Of a DNA stretch of 64,000 bases, positions 8,335-17,743 are shown in pieces (positions within the stretch are counted from its first letter, which is position 1; each line of letters starts with the position of its first letter). A program made the translations under genes and the position numbers. The notes under the pieces were generated by a model. The model was not told where the DNA came from, searched no databases, and saw nothing but the letters and a program-made list of their open reading frames with translations. Location: the NCBI GenBank assembly GCA_903875445.1, contig CAIQWD010000101.1:1-64000 (forward strand), written 5' to 3'. The DNA comes from an uncultured delta proteobacterium. GTDB lineage: Bacteria; Desulfobacterota; Desulfobulbia; Desulfobulbales; Desulfocapsaceae.

Positions 8335-10113
8335 ATGGAAACCATTCCATCAAGACTAGCTGTCGTGGGAATCCTTTGCTGGGATGAGTACGTCAATATT
8401 TATGCTGAGACACTTAGATTTGTAGCATGGAAACTGAATCGCACAGGGTGCGATGTTATCCGGTTTGGATGCGCAGGTGCGCTTGCTACATGTACGTCTA
8501 TCAACTCCACAGGTGCTCGTGAATTGACCAACAACGACCGAGCCAAAATCTGTACGTCTTGCATGATCGCACAAAAGCTTATATCAGTACAGGCGGTTTT
8601 TGAAGCAAATTCCAAGAGAGTAACGGAAGTCGAATCTGCCGCTTTGTTCATTAATACTTTACAACAACGCCTAGCTATTAATAACAAAATCTCCGATGTG
8701 TTGGATATGGAATATGCAGGCTTTAAGCTTTGTCGGATCGCTTTCTTTGATTTTGCGATGGTTCATAAACTTGGCGTTGAATCTGAATTAGTGGCCTATA
8801 CTGCAGGACGATTTGTTGCGGGTGTTTCTGATTTAATAAAACTTTTGCACTTATTTGAACTCTTCCAGAAAAACAATCGAATTACCCATCTGATTTATGT
8901 GAATGGGAACTACAGTCAAAATTCATTAGCATGTCAATTCTTTAATAAATATGGTGTGATTTGTCTGAGTGTTGAGCCTCAATTGACCTCGCAGCATATT
9001 CTTAATCGTATTTTATTCAAATTGCATAGAATTGAATTACAGCCAGAAGGAATCTGTTCCGTAATCGATGCATCTGAATCTTCAGTACTTCGAAACGCAG
9101 TGGCTTGTTCTAGTGTCTTCAGAAATTTTGGAGCAAGGATTAATGGTGGCGATTTTAATGCTTATACGTCGCTTTGTGAAGATGATATTTCGTCTAAAGA
9201 GGCGCAGGACCTTAATCAGTTTATGAAAGGTCATCATAGAATCCATTCTTTTTTCCTTAGCAGCGAGGATGAATTGATCCCCCATGTTGTGACACATGGT
9301 TTTTTGGGAGACATCGGGAACAACAAGCTAGGAAACTACAAGTCGCAGTATGAATTCACTGTTTATTTATTAAAAGAAGCCGCAAGAAAACCGAACATTG
9401 GATTTATAGTTCGAATTCATCCTCGCATGGCGATTAATAAACGTGATATGTTTGAGTCGGCAGAGCATAGAAGATACAGAAGCCTTCTGTCTGAAAATGA
9501 GATCCCTCGGAACGTATTAATACTTTATGGCGACAACAAGATTTCGTCCTATTTCATCATTAGTATATCAGACTTAGTTTTGGTTTCCTGGTCAACAATT
9601 GGTCTGGAGGCATTGTTACTAGGGGTTTCTGTTATTTCAGTTTTCCCGAGTCATCTGATGTATCCCATTACTAGTTTTTCTCTTCAACCCACAACTCAGG
9701 AAGAGATGGAGCAAGCTCTGTTTTGTGAATCGAATTTCGGTGTACCTCAAAACAAGAAACTTATGAACTGGATTAGCTTCGCATATGAAGGCCAATTCTT
9801 TGCAACTGCAGCCCAAAGAAACAGAGAGGGAACTCTCGGTCGACTGTTTAGAATAGTTTATCGTATTTTTACAAGTATAGGGGAATACGGCACACTCGCC
9901 TGGACAATTGATGCCATCTTCCTGCGTTCTGTTAAGTTTGATTATGATCGGCTTTTTGTTAAAAATTATAAGTGGTCAAATTTGATCAGATCTCCACGAG
10001 ATCCTTCAGCGAAGATGCTGGATAAATACAGAAAAAGAAATCATGCTTTATTGGCTGAGTATGGCCATAAAATTAATATCTCAAAAGAAACAGGCCGATC
10101 TCCTCGCTTTTAA
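8335..10113 (+). CDS. Surface-polysaccharide protein, possible GT-B nonulosonate/capsule transferase
   Basis: 592 residues, not firmly recognised. The C-terminal half has the look of capsule-type GT-B transferases: VRIHPRM near residue 360, then an ISDLVLVSWSTIGLEALLLGV segment like the nucleotide-binding part of CDP-glycerol/Kdo-type enzymes. The N-terminal half has an unusual CTSTN-like cysteine cluster (CAGALATC, KICTSCMIAQ, residues 42-80) that could bind metal. It starts seven bases after pseI, so a role in transferring or handling pseudaminate is plausible. Function is inferred from context only. Confidence 0.6.
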   Translation: METIPSRLAVVGILCWDEYVNIYAETLRFVAWKLNRTGCDVIRFGCAGALATCTSINSTGARELTNNDRAKICTSCMIAQKLISVQAVFEANSKRVTEVESAALFINTLQQRLAINNKISDVLDMEYAGFKLCRIAFFDFAMVHKLGVESELVAYTAGRFVAGVSDLIKLLHLFELFQKNNRITHLIYVNGNYSQNSLACQFFNKYGVICLSVEPQLTSQHILNRILFKLHRIELQPEGICSVIDASESSVLRNAVACSSVFRNFGARINGGDFNAYTSLCEDDISSKEAQDLNQFMKGHHRIHSFFLSSEDELIPHVVTHGFLGDIGNNKLGNYKSQYEFTVYLLKEAARKPNIGFIVRIHPRMAINKRDMFESAEHRRYRSLLSENEIPRNVLILYGDNKISSYFIISISDLVLVSWSTIGLEALLLGVSVISVFPSHLMYPITSFSLQPTTQEEMEQALFCESNFGVPQNKKLMNWISFAYEGQFFATAAQRNREGTLGRLFRIVYRIFTSIGEYGTLAWTIDAIFLRSVKFDYDRLFVKNYKWSNLIRSPRDPSAKMLDKYRKRNHALLAEYGHKINISKETGRSPRF

Positions 10114-10147
10114 TTATTAAGGAAGTGGTCACTGATCGCCACCTTAT

Positions 10148-10972
10148 GTGTTTTCGTTATTGGGTAAATGCAAAAAAATATTTATATTTATGCTCTGGGC
10201 ATATAAAATTTTAATTCTGTTTGTGAAAAGGAGTAGTAACTTGAGTTTCTTGAATATTTTTATTTCAAAAATAATACATAAATTCAATTATCTTGAGATA
10301 ATTGGACTACGTAATCGACCTCAGTATGAGGGTGAAATAGATCGATATTCATATCAATCTAAATACTTCGATTTTGATATAAAATCAGAAGACAAAGTAC
10401 TTGATGTGGGGAACGGTGCCTATCCATTCCCACTCGCCACAATGCTGGTGGATCTCTACACCGAGAAAACTCGACACCGAAGCGAAACTTTGAAAACAGA
10501 TGGTAAATTATTCAAAGTAGCCGATATTAATCATCTTCCGTTTGAGGACAAATCATTTGATTTTGTCTATTGCTCACACGTTTTGGAACATGTTGATGAT
10601 CCTCATCGTGCTTGTGAAGAATTAATTCGTGTTGGTCGTCGCGGCTATGTCGAAGTACCTTCATTTCTTACAGACGCCCTTTTTGCCTGGGCTAAGGGTA
10701 TGCACAAATGGTACATAATCCGAATCGCTGATAGGCTTGTTTTTTTTGAATACGATCCAAGATTAGTTGATGGTGTTCGAAATCCATATTGGGAAAAATC
10801 TATCTTCTCTAAAAAACACCATCCATTGCAAGATGTTTTCTTTGACAATATGGATATTTTCAACAACGGCATGATCTGGAACGATTATTTCAATCACACT
10901 GTTTTTTACTTGGACGGACGTGTTGAGCAAATCAATCACACTATCCAAGATTTCCAAGTAGATAAAGCATAA
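10148..10972 (+). CDS. Class I SAM methyltransferase with N-terminal hydrophobic segment
   Basis: 274 residues from GTG 10148. A hydrophobic segment at about 10-28 (FIFMLWAYKILILFV) suggests membrane association. The SAM motif is VLDVGNGAYPFPLA, and SFDFVYCSHVLEHVDDPHRA is the post-motif region typical of Methyltransf_11. The target is unknown; its location suggests a sugar or lipid-linked intermediate. If translation instead starts at ATG 10190 most of the hydrophobic segment would be lost. Confidence 0.72.
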   Translation: MFSLLGKCKKIFIFMLWAYKILILFVKRSSNLSFLNIFISKIIHKFNYLEIIGLRNRPQYEGEIDRYSYQSKYFDFDIKSEDKVLDVGNGAYPFPLATMLVDLYTEKTRHRSETLKTDGKLFKVADINHLPFEDKSFDFVYCSHVLEHVDDPHRACEELIRVGRRGYVEVPSFLTDALFAWAKGMHKWYIIRIADRLVFFEYDPRLVDGVRNPYWEKSIFSKKHHPLQDVFFDNMDIFNNGMIWNDYFNHTVFYLDGRVEQINHTIQDFQVDKA

Positions 10973-10976
10973 TCAA

Positions 10977-11891
10977 ATGCTTATTTCACAAATTCCCATC
11001 GTCCTTTTCGTTTACGCTCGACCAGACCACCTCCAGAGGACATTGGACTGTCTTCAAGATAATCAGGTCCCACTAGTCTATGCCTTCAGCGATGGTCCGC
11101 ATACGCCGGAAAAAACTTCTGCTGTGGTCCAGGTACGAAAAATGCTTCGGGCCATTGACTGGTGTGAGGTTATCCTCTGCGAACGAGAAAACAATCTGGG
11201 GCTTGGGCGCTCCATCCTTGCCGGGGTTACGGAAGTGCTTGACAAGCATGAAGCTGTAATCGTCTTTGAGGATGATTTGATCTGCGTGCCTGGAACATAT
11301 AGGTATCTTTGTGCGGCATTAGATCAGTACAGGAATGATGAGCGTGTTATGAGCGTTACCGGATGGACACATCCGCTCGTTACACCAGGCGATGTGACCG
11401 ACCTGCCATACTTTGATGGTCGTGCCGAATGTTTGGTCTGGGGCACTTGGGCCAGATCATGGCGTGGTATGGGAATAGACGCTAGGACGTTAATGGAGCA
11501 ATGTAAAAATCGAGGTATTGATATTTACGGGTACGGTGCAGATCTGGTTAATATGGCTAAAGTAGAACTTCGTCAAAACATCTGGGCGGTGCGATTGCTA
11601 TACTTACATATTCTCAAAAGTGGACTATGCCTACGGCCGCCGTGGAGTATGGTTGAGCACATCGGCTTTGATGCCAATGCGACTAATGCAAACACTGAGT
11701 CCTGGATAAAGAATCCACCTCTTAAGCCTTGTCCACCTCTTCCAACACAGTGGCCCGTGCCGGTGGAAAATATAGAATGCACACAATTGCATCAGAAAAT
11801 GTGTGGTATGCGTCCAACTGTTTCTGGTTATCTGTATCGCTTTGCCAGCCGTTTGGTTTCGAAAGCCTTACGCGCTTTTTCCCTGAGGTGA
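10977..11891 (+). CDS. Family 2/13-like glycosyltransferase
   Basis: 304 residues with a GT-A fold: PIVLFVYARPDHLQRTLDCL at the N-terminus, FSDGPH, then the metal-binding VFEDDLICVPG around residue 97. Similar proteins are annotated as sugar transferases related to GlcNAc-transferase I. It transfers a sugar from a nucleotide donor during assembly of the surface glycan. It begins four bases after the upstream methyltransferase. Confidence 0.75.
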   Translation: MLISQIPIVLFVYARPDHLQRTLDCLQDNQVPLVYAFSDGPHTPEKTSAVVQVRKMLRAIDWCEVILCERENNLGLGRSILAGVTEVLDKHEAVIVFEDDLICVPGTYRYLCAALDQYRNDERVMSVTGWTHPLVTPGDVTDLPYFDGRAECLVWGTWARSWRGMGIDARTLMEQCKNRGIDIYGYGADLVNMAKVELRQNIWAVRLLYLHILKSGLCLRPPWSMVEHIGFDANATNANTESWIKNPPLKPCPPLPTQWPVPVENIECTQLHQKMCGMRPTVSGYLYRFASRLVSKALRAFSLR

Positions 11892-11898
11892 GGTGCCT

Positions 11899-12726
11899 AT
11901 GGTATTGACTCCGAAAGAAATTATCAGCTTGGTAACACCGCCTCTGTTCATTCATCTGGCAAAGCTTCTTCAAAAAAATCAATACGGACTATCTGGTGAC
12001 CACCGAGATTGGGCCGAAGCGATAGCAGCGAGCACAGGCTATGATAGCGACATTATCCTAGAACTGACCACAGCAGCTCTAATGAAAGTTAAAAACGGTG
12101 ATGCGGTCTATGAGCGTGATTCGGTCTTGTTTGACGAGATTCAATATTCTTGGCCGCTTTTAGCCGGCCTGATGTGGGTGGCCGCCCGTTACGAGGGAAG
12201 ACTCAACGTATTAGATTTTGGTGGTTCACTGGGCAGCACTTTCTACCAGAACTTAGCGTTCCTATCAGATCTACCTATGGTACGATGGAATATTGTAGAG
12301 CAATCTAGTCATGTCAAAATCGGCAAGGAATATTTTGAGGACCACAATCTAAGGTTCTATACTTGTATTGAAGAGTGCCTAACCGACACCAAGCCCAACG
12401 TCTTGCTCCTCAGCAGCGTTCTGCAATATCTGGAACACCCCGACATACTTTTCAATCAGATGCTGAAACTTCCCTGTGGCTATATTATCATCGACCGCAC
12501 GCCATATTGGGCAGGTCCAACCGACCGTCTATGCGTGCAAACCGTACCGCCCAGTATCTACCCAGGCAGCTATCCCAGCTGGATTTTTTCTCGGTCTCGG
12601 TTTCATTCCAACATACCTGATGACTGGCATATCATAGTGACATTTGACAATTCAGACAAGTTGGCTGGACCAGTCGATTTTGCGTATCAAGGAGTAATCA
12701 TCGCCAGGAACAATTATGTATCTTAA
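11899..12726 (+). CDS. TIGR04325-type putative methyltransferase
   Basis: 275 residues from ATG 11899, preceded by GAGGTGAGG (11885-11893); a GTG at 11893 is a possible alternative. LNVLDFGGSLGSTFYQ is the SAM-binding glycine loop, and LLLSSVLQYLEHPD and IIIDRTPYW are typical of this polysaccharide-associated family. Role is unknown beyond likely methyl transfer. It overlaps the next methyltransferase gene by 11 bases, which points to coupled translation. Confidence 0.72.
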   Translation: MVLTPKEIISLVTPPLFIHLAKLLQKNQYGLSGDHRDWAEAIAASTGYDSDIILELTTAALMKVKNGDAVYERDSVLFDEIQYSWPLLAGLMWVAARYEGRLNVLDFGGSLGSTFYQNLAFLSDLPMVRWNIVEQSSHVKIGKEYFEDHNLRFYTCIEECLTDTKPNVLLLSSVLQYLEHPDILFNQMLKLPCGYIIIDRTPYWAGPTDRLCVQTVPPSIYPGSYPSWIFSRSRFHSNIPDDWHIIVTFDNSDKLAGPVDFAYQGVIIARNNYVS

Positions 12727-13576
12727 TCTCGGCTGTGGTAGTCGCTATCACCCTGATTGGATCAATATTGACATCGCCCCGCAGGGACCGGGAGTCATTT
12801 GTAATGACCTTAGCCGTGGAATACCATTTCCCGATACAAGTTGTGAGGTCGTATATCATGCAGCGGTGCTTGAACATCTCCGACGTTCAGACGCTGCATT
12901 GTTTATGGGTGAATGCTATCGAGTGTTAAGACCTGGTGGAATTGTACGGGTGGGTGTTCCCGATCTCGAAAAAATCTGCAGGCTCTACTTAGCTAAACTG
13001 ACTGCAGTTTTGAATGATGACAAATCGGCTGCTCATGACTACGACTGGATTATGCTTGAGCTATTCGACCAAATCGTACGTGAAAAAAGCGGTGGCGGTA
13101 TGCTAGATTATCTTCGTCAGGAATCGCTGCCTAACGAAATATTCGTCTATGAACGAACGGGAGAAGAAGGGCGAGAATTGGTAAAGGAGTTGCGCTGTAG
13201 TTCCAGCCAGTTAGGGAGGAAGCGGCAACTACTTCCTTTATTACTCTACAAGCTCCGGAGGGGATTCCGCACCCTTCCGTGTTTAGTAAAAAGTCGCATA
13301 CTTTTTTGGATGTTGGGGACGGAGGATAAGCGAGCACTTGAGATTGGTCGTTTCCGTTTGGCTGGCGAGGTACATCATTGGATGTATGATCGTTACTCGC
13401 TTGCACGATTGTTGAGCCTAACAGGATTCAGAGATCCTCAATTACATGAAGCACATAGCAGCTCAATTTCCAATTGGACAGATTTTCACCTCGACACATT
13501 GCCTGATGGGCAGGCCATAAAACCAGATTTGTTTTTTATTGAAGCCATTAAGCCAGAAGATCTCAGCTATGATTGA
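12716..13576 (+). CDS. SAM-dependent methyltransferase
   Basis: 286 residues. The protein starts directly at the SAM strand (MYLNLGCGSRYHPDWINID), with CEVVYHAAVLEHL and YRVLRPGGIVRVGVPDL as later motifs; these give a Methyltransf_11 fold for the first 90 residues. The remainder (from about 100) has no motif I recognise, apart from a basic stretch near 165-200. It is part of the run of methyltransferases in the locus. Confidence 0.75.
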   Translation: MYLNLGCGSRYHPDWINIDIAPQGPGVICNDLSRGIPFPDTSCEVVYHAAVLEHLRRSDAALFMGECYRVLRPGGIVRVGVPDLEKICRLYLAKLTAVLNDDKSAAHDYDWIMLELFDQIVREKSGGGMLDYLRQESLPNEIFVYERTGEEGRELVKELRCSSSQLGRKRQLLPLLLYKLRRGFRTLPCLVKSRILFWMLGTEDKRALEIGRFRLAGEVHHWMYDRYSLARLLSLTGFRDPQLHEAHSSSISNWTDFHLDTLPDGQAIKPDLFFIEAIKPEDLSYD

Positions 13577-13736
13577 AAATCCTGGTCTGGCTGTAATGAA
13601 TATCCTTATCACCCGCGAGATGACTTCATCAGATCTAATATATAGAGCCAGGTGGCCTGTTGATATAGGTATTGATACCATCCTGATATAAAATCAACAA
13701 AATCATTTAGAGTCAAATTAAAAGATTGAGCTATCA

Positions 13737-14519
13737 ATGATAAGGATATTACACAAAATCAAGAAATATATAGGCAAGATGGTCCCGAAGTGCCTTTATG
13801 AAACATTGTCAGAGGCGGAATGCGCAATAGCAAGACGATGGGTGTCAAGTGCACACCGCCGCTTGATGGCTATTCAGTGGTCTTTACCACCACAACCGGA
13901 ATTTTTTGATCACAATATTGATCTCTTTTATCTTTGGCTCGCCAAAAGAAATTCTTTATGGCTGGAAAGAGGTGTGTTCGGCAGCCTTGCACTAAGGGAG
14001 AGACGCGTCTTGGAATTAGCCTGCGGCGATGGTTTCAATGCGCGGAATTTTTACAGCTTACGTTCTGAACATATCATCGCCTGTGATTTCGACCCCAAAG
14101 CAATAAAAACTGCACGAGGAAAGAACGGTGCATCCAACATTGAATATCTACTGGCAGATATTCGAACAGAGATGCCAGGGGGGAAATTTGAAAACGTCAT
14201 TTGGGACGCAGCGATTGAACACTTCACTCCTGATGAAATTATGAAGATCCTGGATGATATAAAATCAAGGCTAACTGATGATGGCATATTGAGCGGTTAC
14301 ACTATTGTAGAAAGGGCTGATCGTGAAAAATCGTTATCTCATCATGAATATGAATTTAAGAGCAAGGAGGATCTTCTACGCTTTCTCACTCCTCATTTCA
14401 GGAATGTGATGGTGTTCGAGACTGAATATCCTGAGCGACACAACCTGTATTTTTGGGCCACGGATGGGATATTGCCATTTAGTCCTAGTTGGTCGAAGGC
14501 TGCAATTCATCGTTGGTAG
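13737..14519 (+). CDS. Class I SAM methyltransferase
   Basis: 260 residues. RRVLELACGDGFNARNF is motif I and AIKTARGKNG, then VIWDAAIEHFTPDE mark later motifs. The basic N-terminus (IRILHKIKKYIGKM) lacks a clear membrane span. A 160-base gap without a gene separates it from the previous gene. Substrate unknown; presumably a sugar or a glycan intermediate. Confidence 0.75.
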   Translation: MIRILHKIKKYIGKMVPKCLYETLSEAECAIARRWVSSAHRRLMAIQWSLPPQPEFFDHNIDLFYLWLAKRNSLWLERGVFGSLALRERRVLELACGDGFNARNFYSLRSEHIIACDFDPKAIKTARGKNGASNIEYLLADIRTEMPGGKFENVIWDAAIEHFTPDEIMKILDDIKSRLTDDGILSGYTIVERADREKSLSHHEYEFKSKEDLLRFLTPHFRNVMVFETEYPERHNLYFWATDGILPFSPSWSKAAIHRW

Positions 14520-14527
14520 GAACATAC

Positions 14528-15511
14528 ATGGAAAATTTTTTTTCCGAAAAAAAAGTGATTATCACCGGCGGACTTGGTTTCATCGGCTCTAATCTTGCCC
14601 GGCGGTTGGTGGAGTTAGGGGCAAATGTCACTCTGGTGGATAGTTTGATTCCTGAATACGGCGGCAACCTTTTTAACATTGCGGGCATCGAGAACAGGGT
14701 TCGAATCAATGTCTCCGATGTGCGAGATGAACACAGCATGCGGTATCTCGTGCAGGGGCAGGACTACCTCTTTAATCTTGCTGGGCAAACCAGTCATATG
14801 GATTCCATGCAGAATCCATATACTGATCTTGAGATTAATTGCCGAGCTCAACTCTCAATTTTGGAAACTTGTCGTCATTACAACCCAAAAATCAAGATCG
14901 TCTTCGCCAGTACCCGTCAAATCTATGGCAAGCCGGACTATCTCCCGGTAGACGAGAAACATCTGTTGCGCCCCACAGATGTCAATGGTGTAAATAAGAT
15001 GGCGGGTGAGTGGTATCATATCCTTTATAATAACGTCTACGGGATTCGGGCCTGCGCCCTGCGCCTGACGAATACCTACGGCCCACGAATGCGTGTCAAG
15101 GATGCCCGCCAGACCTTTTTGGGGATCTGGATCAAGCTGCTTGTTGAGGGAAAGCCTTTTGAAGTGTGGGGTGGGGAGCAGTTACGGGATTTCACGTATG
15201 TAGAAGATGCCGTCGACGCCTTACTACTGGCTGCAATTAAAGAGAAAGCTAATGGCCAGATCTACAACTTGGGTGGTAGTGAGGTGATCAGCCTCAGGGA
15301 GTTGGCGAAATTGCTTGTAAAAGTGAATAGTACAGGTGAATTTGAGGTGCGCGAGTTTCCAGATGATCGCAAACGCATTGACATAGGAGACTATTACGCG
15401 GACAACAGTCAAATACATTCAGAATTGGGATGGACGCCCAAAGTGAAATTGGAAGAAGGGTTGATCCACTCATTGGAATTCTACCGGCATTATTTGCAGG
15501 ACTACATCTGA
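14528..15511 (+). CDS. NAD-dependent epimerase/dehydratase (extended SDR) with Asn in place of catalytic Tyr
   Basis: 327 residues from ATG 14528, with GGTAGG upstream. GGLGFIGSNLARRLVE (about 14-29) is the NAD-binding Rossmann loop, FASTRQIYG carries the catalytic Ser/Thr region, and RLTNTYGPRM and RDFTYVEDAVDALL are typical of nucleotide-sugar 4-epimerases/4,6-dehydratases. In the YxxxK motif the Tyr is Asn153 (codon 14984-14986) while Lys157 is kept (VNGVNK). It is followed by an aminotransferase, so it may make a keto sugar for amination. Confidence 0.85.
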   Translation: MENFFSEKKVIITGGLGFIGSNLARRLVELGANVTLVDSLIPEYGGNLFNIAGIENRVRINVSDVRDEHSMRYLVQGQDYLFNLAGQTSHMDSMQNPYTDLEINCRAQLSILETCRHYNPKIKIVFASTRQIYGKPDYLPVDEKHLLRPTDVNGVNKMAGEWYHILYNNVYGIRACALRLTNTYGPRMRVKDARQTFLGIWIKLLVEGKPFEVWGGEQLRDFTYVEDAVDALLLAAIKEKANGQIYNLGGSEVISLRELAKLLVKVNSTGEFEVREFPDDRKRIDIGDYYADNSQIHSELGWTPKVKLEEGLIHSLEFYRHYLQDYI

Positions 15512-15513
15512 GC

Positions 15514-16653
15514 ATGGATCAACCGATTGAAGTGCCACAGTCCAACCCCAAGGCAGGCTATCTGGCCCATCAGGCTGACATCGATTCGGCAATTCAGAGG
15601 GTGCTGAATAGCGGTTGGTACCTCCTTGGAAAAGAAGTGGAATTGTTCGAACAGGAATTCGCAACCTACATTGGGGTCAATCATGCTATCGGTGTGGCAA
15701 ATGGTACCGATGCCTTAGAATTATCTTTACGGGCTTGTGATGTTGGATCCGGTGACTTGGTGTTCACTGTTTCCCATACAGCCGTAGCGACTGTAGCAGC
15801 AATTGAGTTAGCCGGTGCAACCCCCGTGCTGGTGGACATTGATCCAGCTAGCTTTACAATGGATCCACAATGCCTGGAGGATGCATTAGCCCATCCACCG
15901 GCGGGCACGCCAAAGGCCATTATCCCCGTGCATCTCTATGGACATCCTGCCGACATGTCTTCGATTCTCGAACTAGCTAATTGTCATGGATTATCTGTGA
16001 TTGAAGATTGCGCTCAGTCTCACGGTGCAGCCATCGGAAGTCGTAGGACAGGGACTTGGGGCGACATAGCGGCTTTCAGTTTCTACCCAACCAAAAACTT
16101 GGGTGCACTGGGTGATGGTGGTATGGTTGTGACTAATAGACCTCTGCTTGCTGAACGAGTGCGACTCTTGCAGCAATATGGCTGGCGAGAACGGTACATC
16201 AGCGAAATCCCTGGCGGCAATTCACGATTGGATGAAATTCAAGCAGCTATCCTCCGCGTAAAACTAAGAAACCTTGATAAAGAGAACAAACAGCGTCAAA
16301 AACTGGCACAGACATACAACGCACTTCTGCGAGATTTGGAAATGACCCTGCCGGAAACCCGTTCAGGGGTGAGCCATGTTTACCACCAATATGTTATACG
16401 CCCTCCTCGACGCGACGCACTTCGAAACTATTTGCGGCAGGTTGGGATTGGCACACTTATCCACTATCCCGTACCTGTCCATTTGCAACCAGCCTATCAA
16501 GGCCGTCTGACTGTGGCGGCACTGCCTTGGACAGAACAGACAACTCAACAAGTACTCAGCCTACCCATTTTTCCTCAACTCAATACTGACCAAATTCAAC
16601 ACATAGTTGAATGTATTAACTTTTTCTACAAAGATGGCATGGTAAAAACCTGA
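15514..16653 (+). CDS. DegT/DnrJ/EryC1/StrS-type PLP sugar aminotransferase
   Basis: 379 residues from ATG 15514, three bases after the preceding stop. GVANGTDALELSLRA binds the cofactor phosphate, VIEDCAQSHGA stacks on the ring, and SFYPTKNLGALGDGG contains the Schiff-base Lys. The enzyme transfers an amino group, normally from glutamate, to a keto nucleotide sugar. Its position after the SDR suggests a two-enzyme amino-sugar module. Its stop overlaps the next start as TGATG. Confidence 0.9.
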   Translation: MDQPIEVPQSNPKAGYLAHQADIDSAIQRVLNSGWYLLGKEVELFEQEFATYIGVNHAIGVANGTDALELSLRACDVGSGDLVFTVSHTAVATVAAIELAGATPVLVDIDPASFTMDPQCLEDALAHPPAGTPKAIIPVHLYGHPADMSSILELANCHGLSVIEDCAQSHGAAIGSRRTGTWGDIAAFSFYPTKNLGALGDGGMVVTNRPLLAERVRLLQQYGWRERYISEIPGGNSRLDEIQAAILRVKLRNLDKENKQRQKLAQTYNALLRDLEMTLPETRSGVSHVYHQYVIRPPRRDALRNYLRQVGIGTLIHYPVPVHLQPAYQGRLTVAALPWTEQTTQQVLSLPIFPQLNTDQIQHIVECINFFYKDGMVKT

Positions 16654-17672
16654 TGTACTATTTTTGCACATACTTTGATAAAAATTATTTGCCCCGCGGT
16701 CTAGCTCTGTATTACTCGCTCCAAGAGCACTGCCATGAATTTACGCTCTGGGTGCTGTGCATGGATCATGCATCCTTCGAGATACTGGAAAAGCTCGCTC
16801 TTCCTATGGTAAATCCGATCTCGCTGGAGAAATTCGAACAGGATGATAAATTGTTGTTAACCGCGAAACAAAATCGTTCCAAAATCGAATACTATTTCAC
16901 ATGTACTCCTTCCCTGCCGTTATTTATCCTCAACAACTGGCCTGAAGTTGGTCTAATCACGTATCTTGATGCGGATCTTTTCTTTTTCGCCTCTCCGTTA
17001 CCACTATTTGATGAGTTTGGGAAGAAATCAATCGCTATTATCGGCCACCGTTTTCCTCCACACCTACAAGGGAGAGAGAGATACGGCATTTATAATGTCG
17101 GCTGGCTATCCTTTAGGCGCGATGACAATGGCCTCGATTGTCTCAAATGGTGGCGACACCAATGTATTGAATGGTGCTATGATCGCGAAGAAGATGGTCG
17201 ATTTGCAGACCAGAAATATCTGGACGACTGGCCGAGCCGTTTTAAGGATGTAGCTATCTTGGAGCATAAAGGGGCCAATCTGGCCCCATGGAACCTATGC
17301 AACTATAACCTTCGATCTCTGAATTGGAATGAGGTAATGGTAGATGAAGAGCCGTTAATCTTCTTCCACTTCCATGGTCTAAAAAAAATCAGAGATTGGT
17401 TATACAACCCTAGTTGGGGAGAATACGGCATCAATACATCAAATGTGTTGCGTAGAACAATCTATTCGCCTTATCTGCGATCATTGTCTTATGCCAATCG
17501 CCAAATATTGGCAATAGATTGTATTGATCTGGACTATAATGTCAGAATTGGTATGGAAGACCAAAGAAGAAGGCTTTCGCTGCTCAAAAGAAAAGCCTTG
17601 CAAATCATAGCACTGGGATTATTTGTCCGGGATTTATTTGCGCGTAAACTGATTTTTTTTATAAATGAATAG
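16653..17672 (+). CDS. Putative glycosyltransferase with DAD motif
   Basis: 339 residues. The layout resembles GT8-like or nucleotide-diphospho-sugar transferases: an N-terminal YYFCTYFDKNYLPRGLALYYSL, a DxD metal site DAD at 106-108 (TYLDADLFFF) and FADQKYLDDW, common in such proteins. A basic and hydrophobic tail (about 300-339) may be membrane-proximal. Donor and acceptor are unknown. Confidence 0.68.
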   Translation: MYYFCTYFDKNYLPRGLALYYSLQEHCHEFTLWVLCMDHASFEILEKLALPMVNPISLEKFEQDDKLLLTAKQNRSKIEYYFTCTPSLPLFILNNWPEVGLITYLDADLFFFASPLPLFDEFGKKSIAIIGHRFPPHLQGRERYGIYNVGWLSFRRDDNGLDCLKWWRHQCIEWCYDREEDGRFADQKYLDDWPSRFKDVAILEHKGANLAPWNLCNYNLRSLNWNEVMVDEEPLIFFHFHGLKKIRDWLYNPSWGEYGINTSNVLRRTIYSPYLRSLSYANRQILAIDCIDLDYNVRIGMEDQRRRLSLLKRKALQIIALGLFVRDLFARKLIFFINE

Positions 17673-17743
17673 GACTATGTTGTTTGAAAATGTTACTACC
17701 GCAAAAACCAAATTTTTCGAAGTTGTACTAAATAAACAATTAT

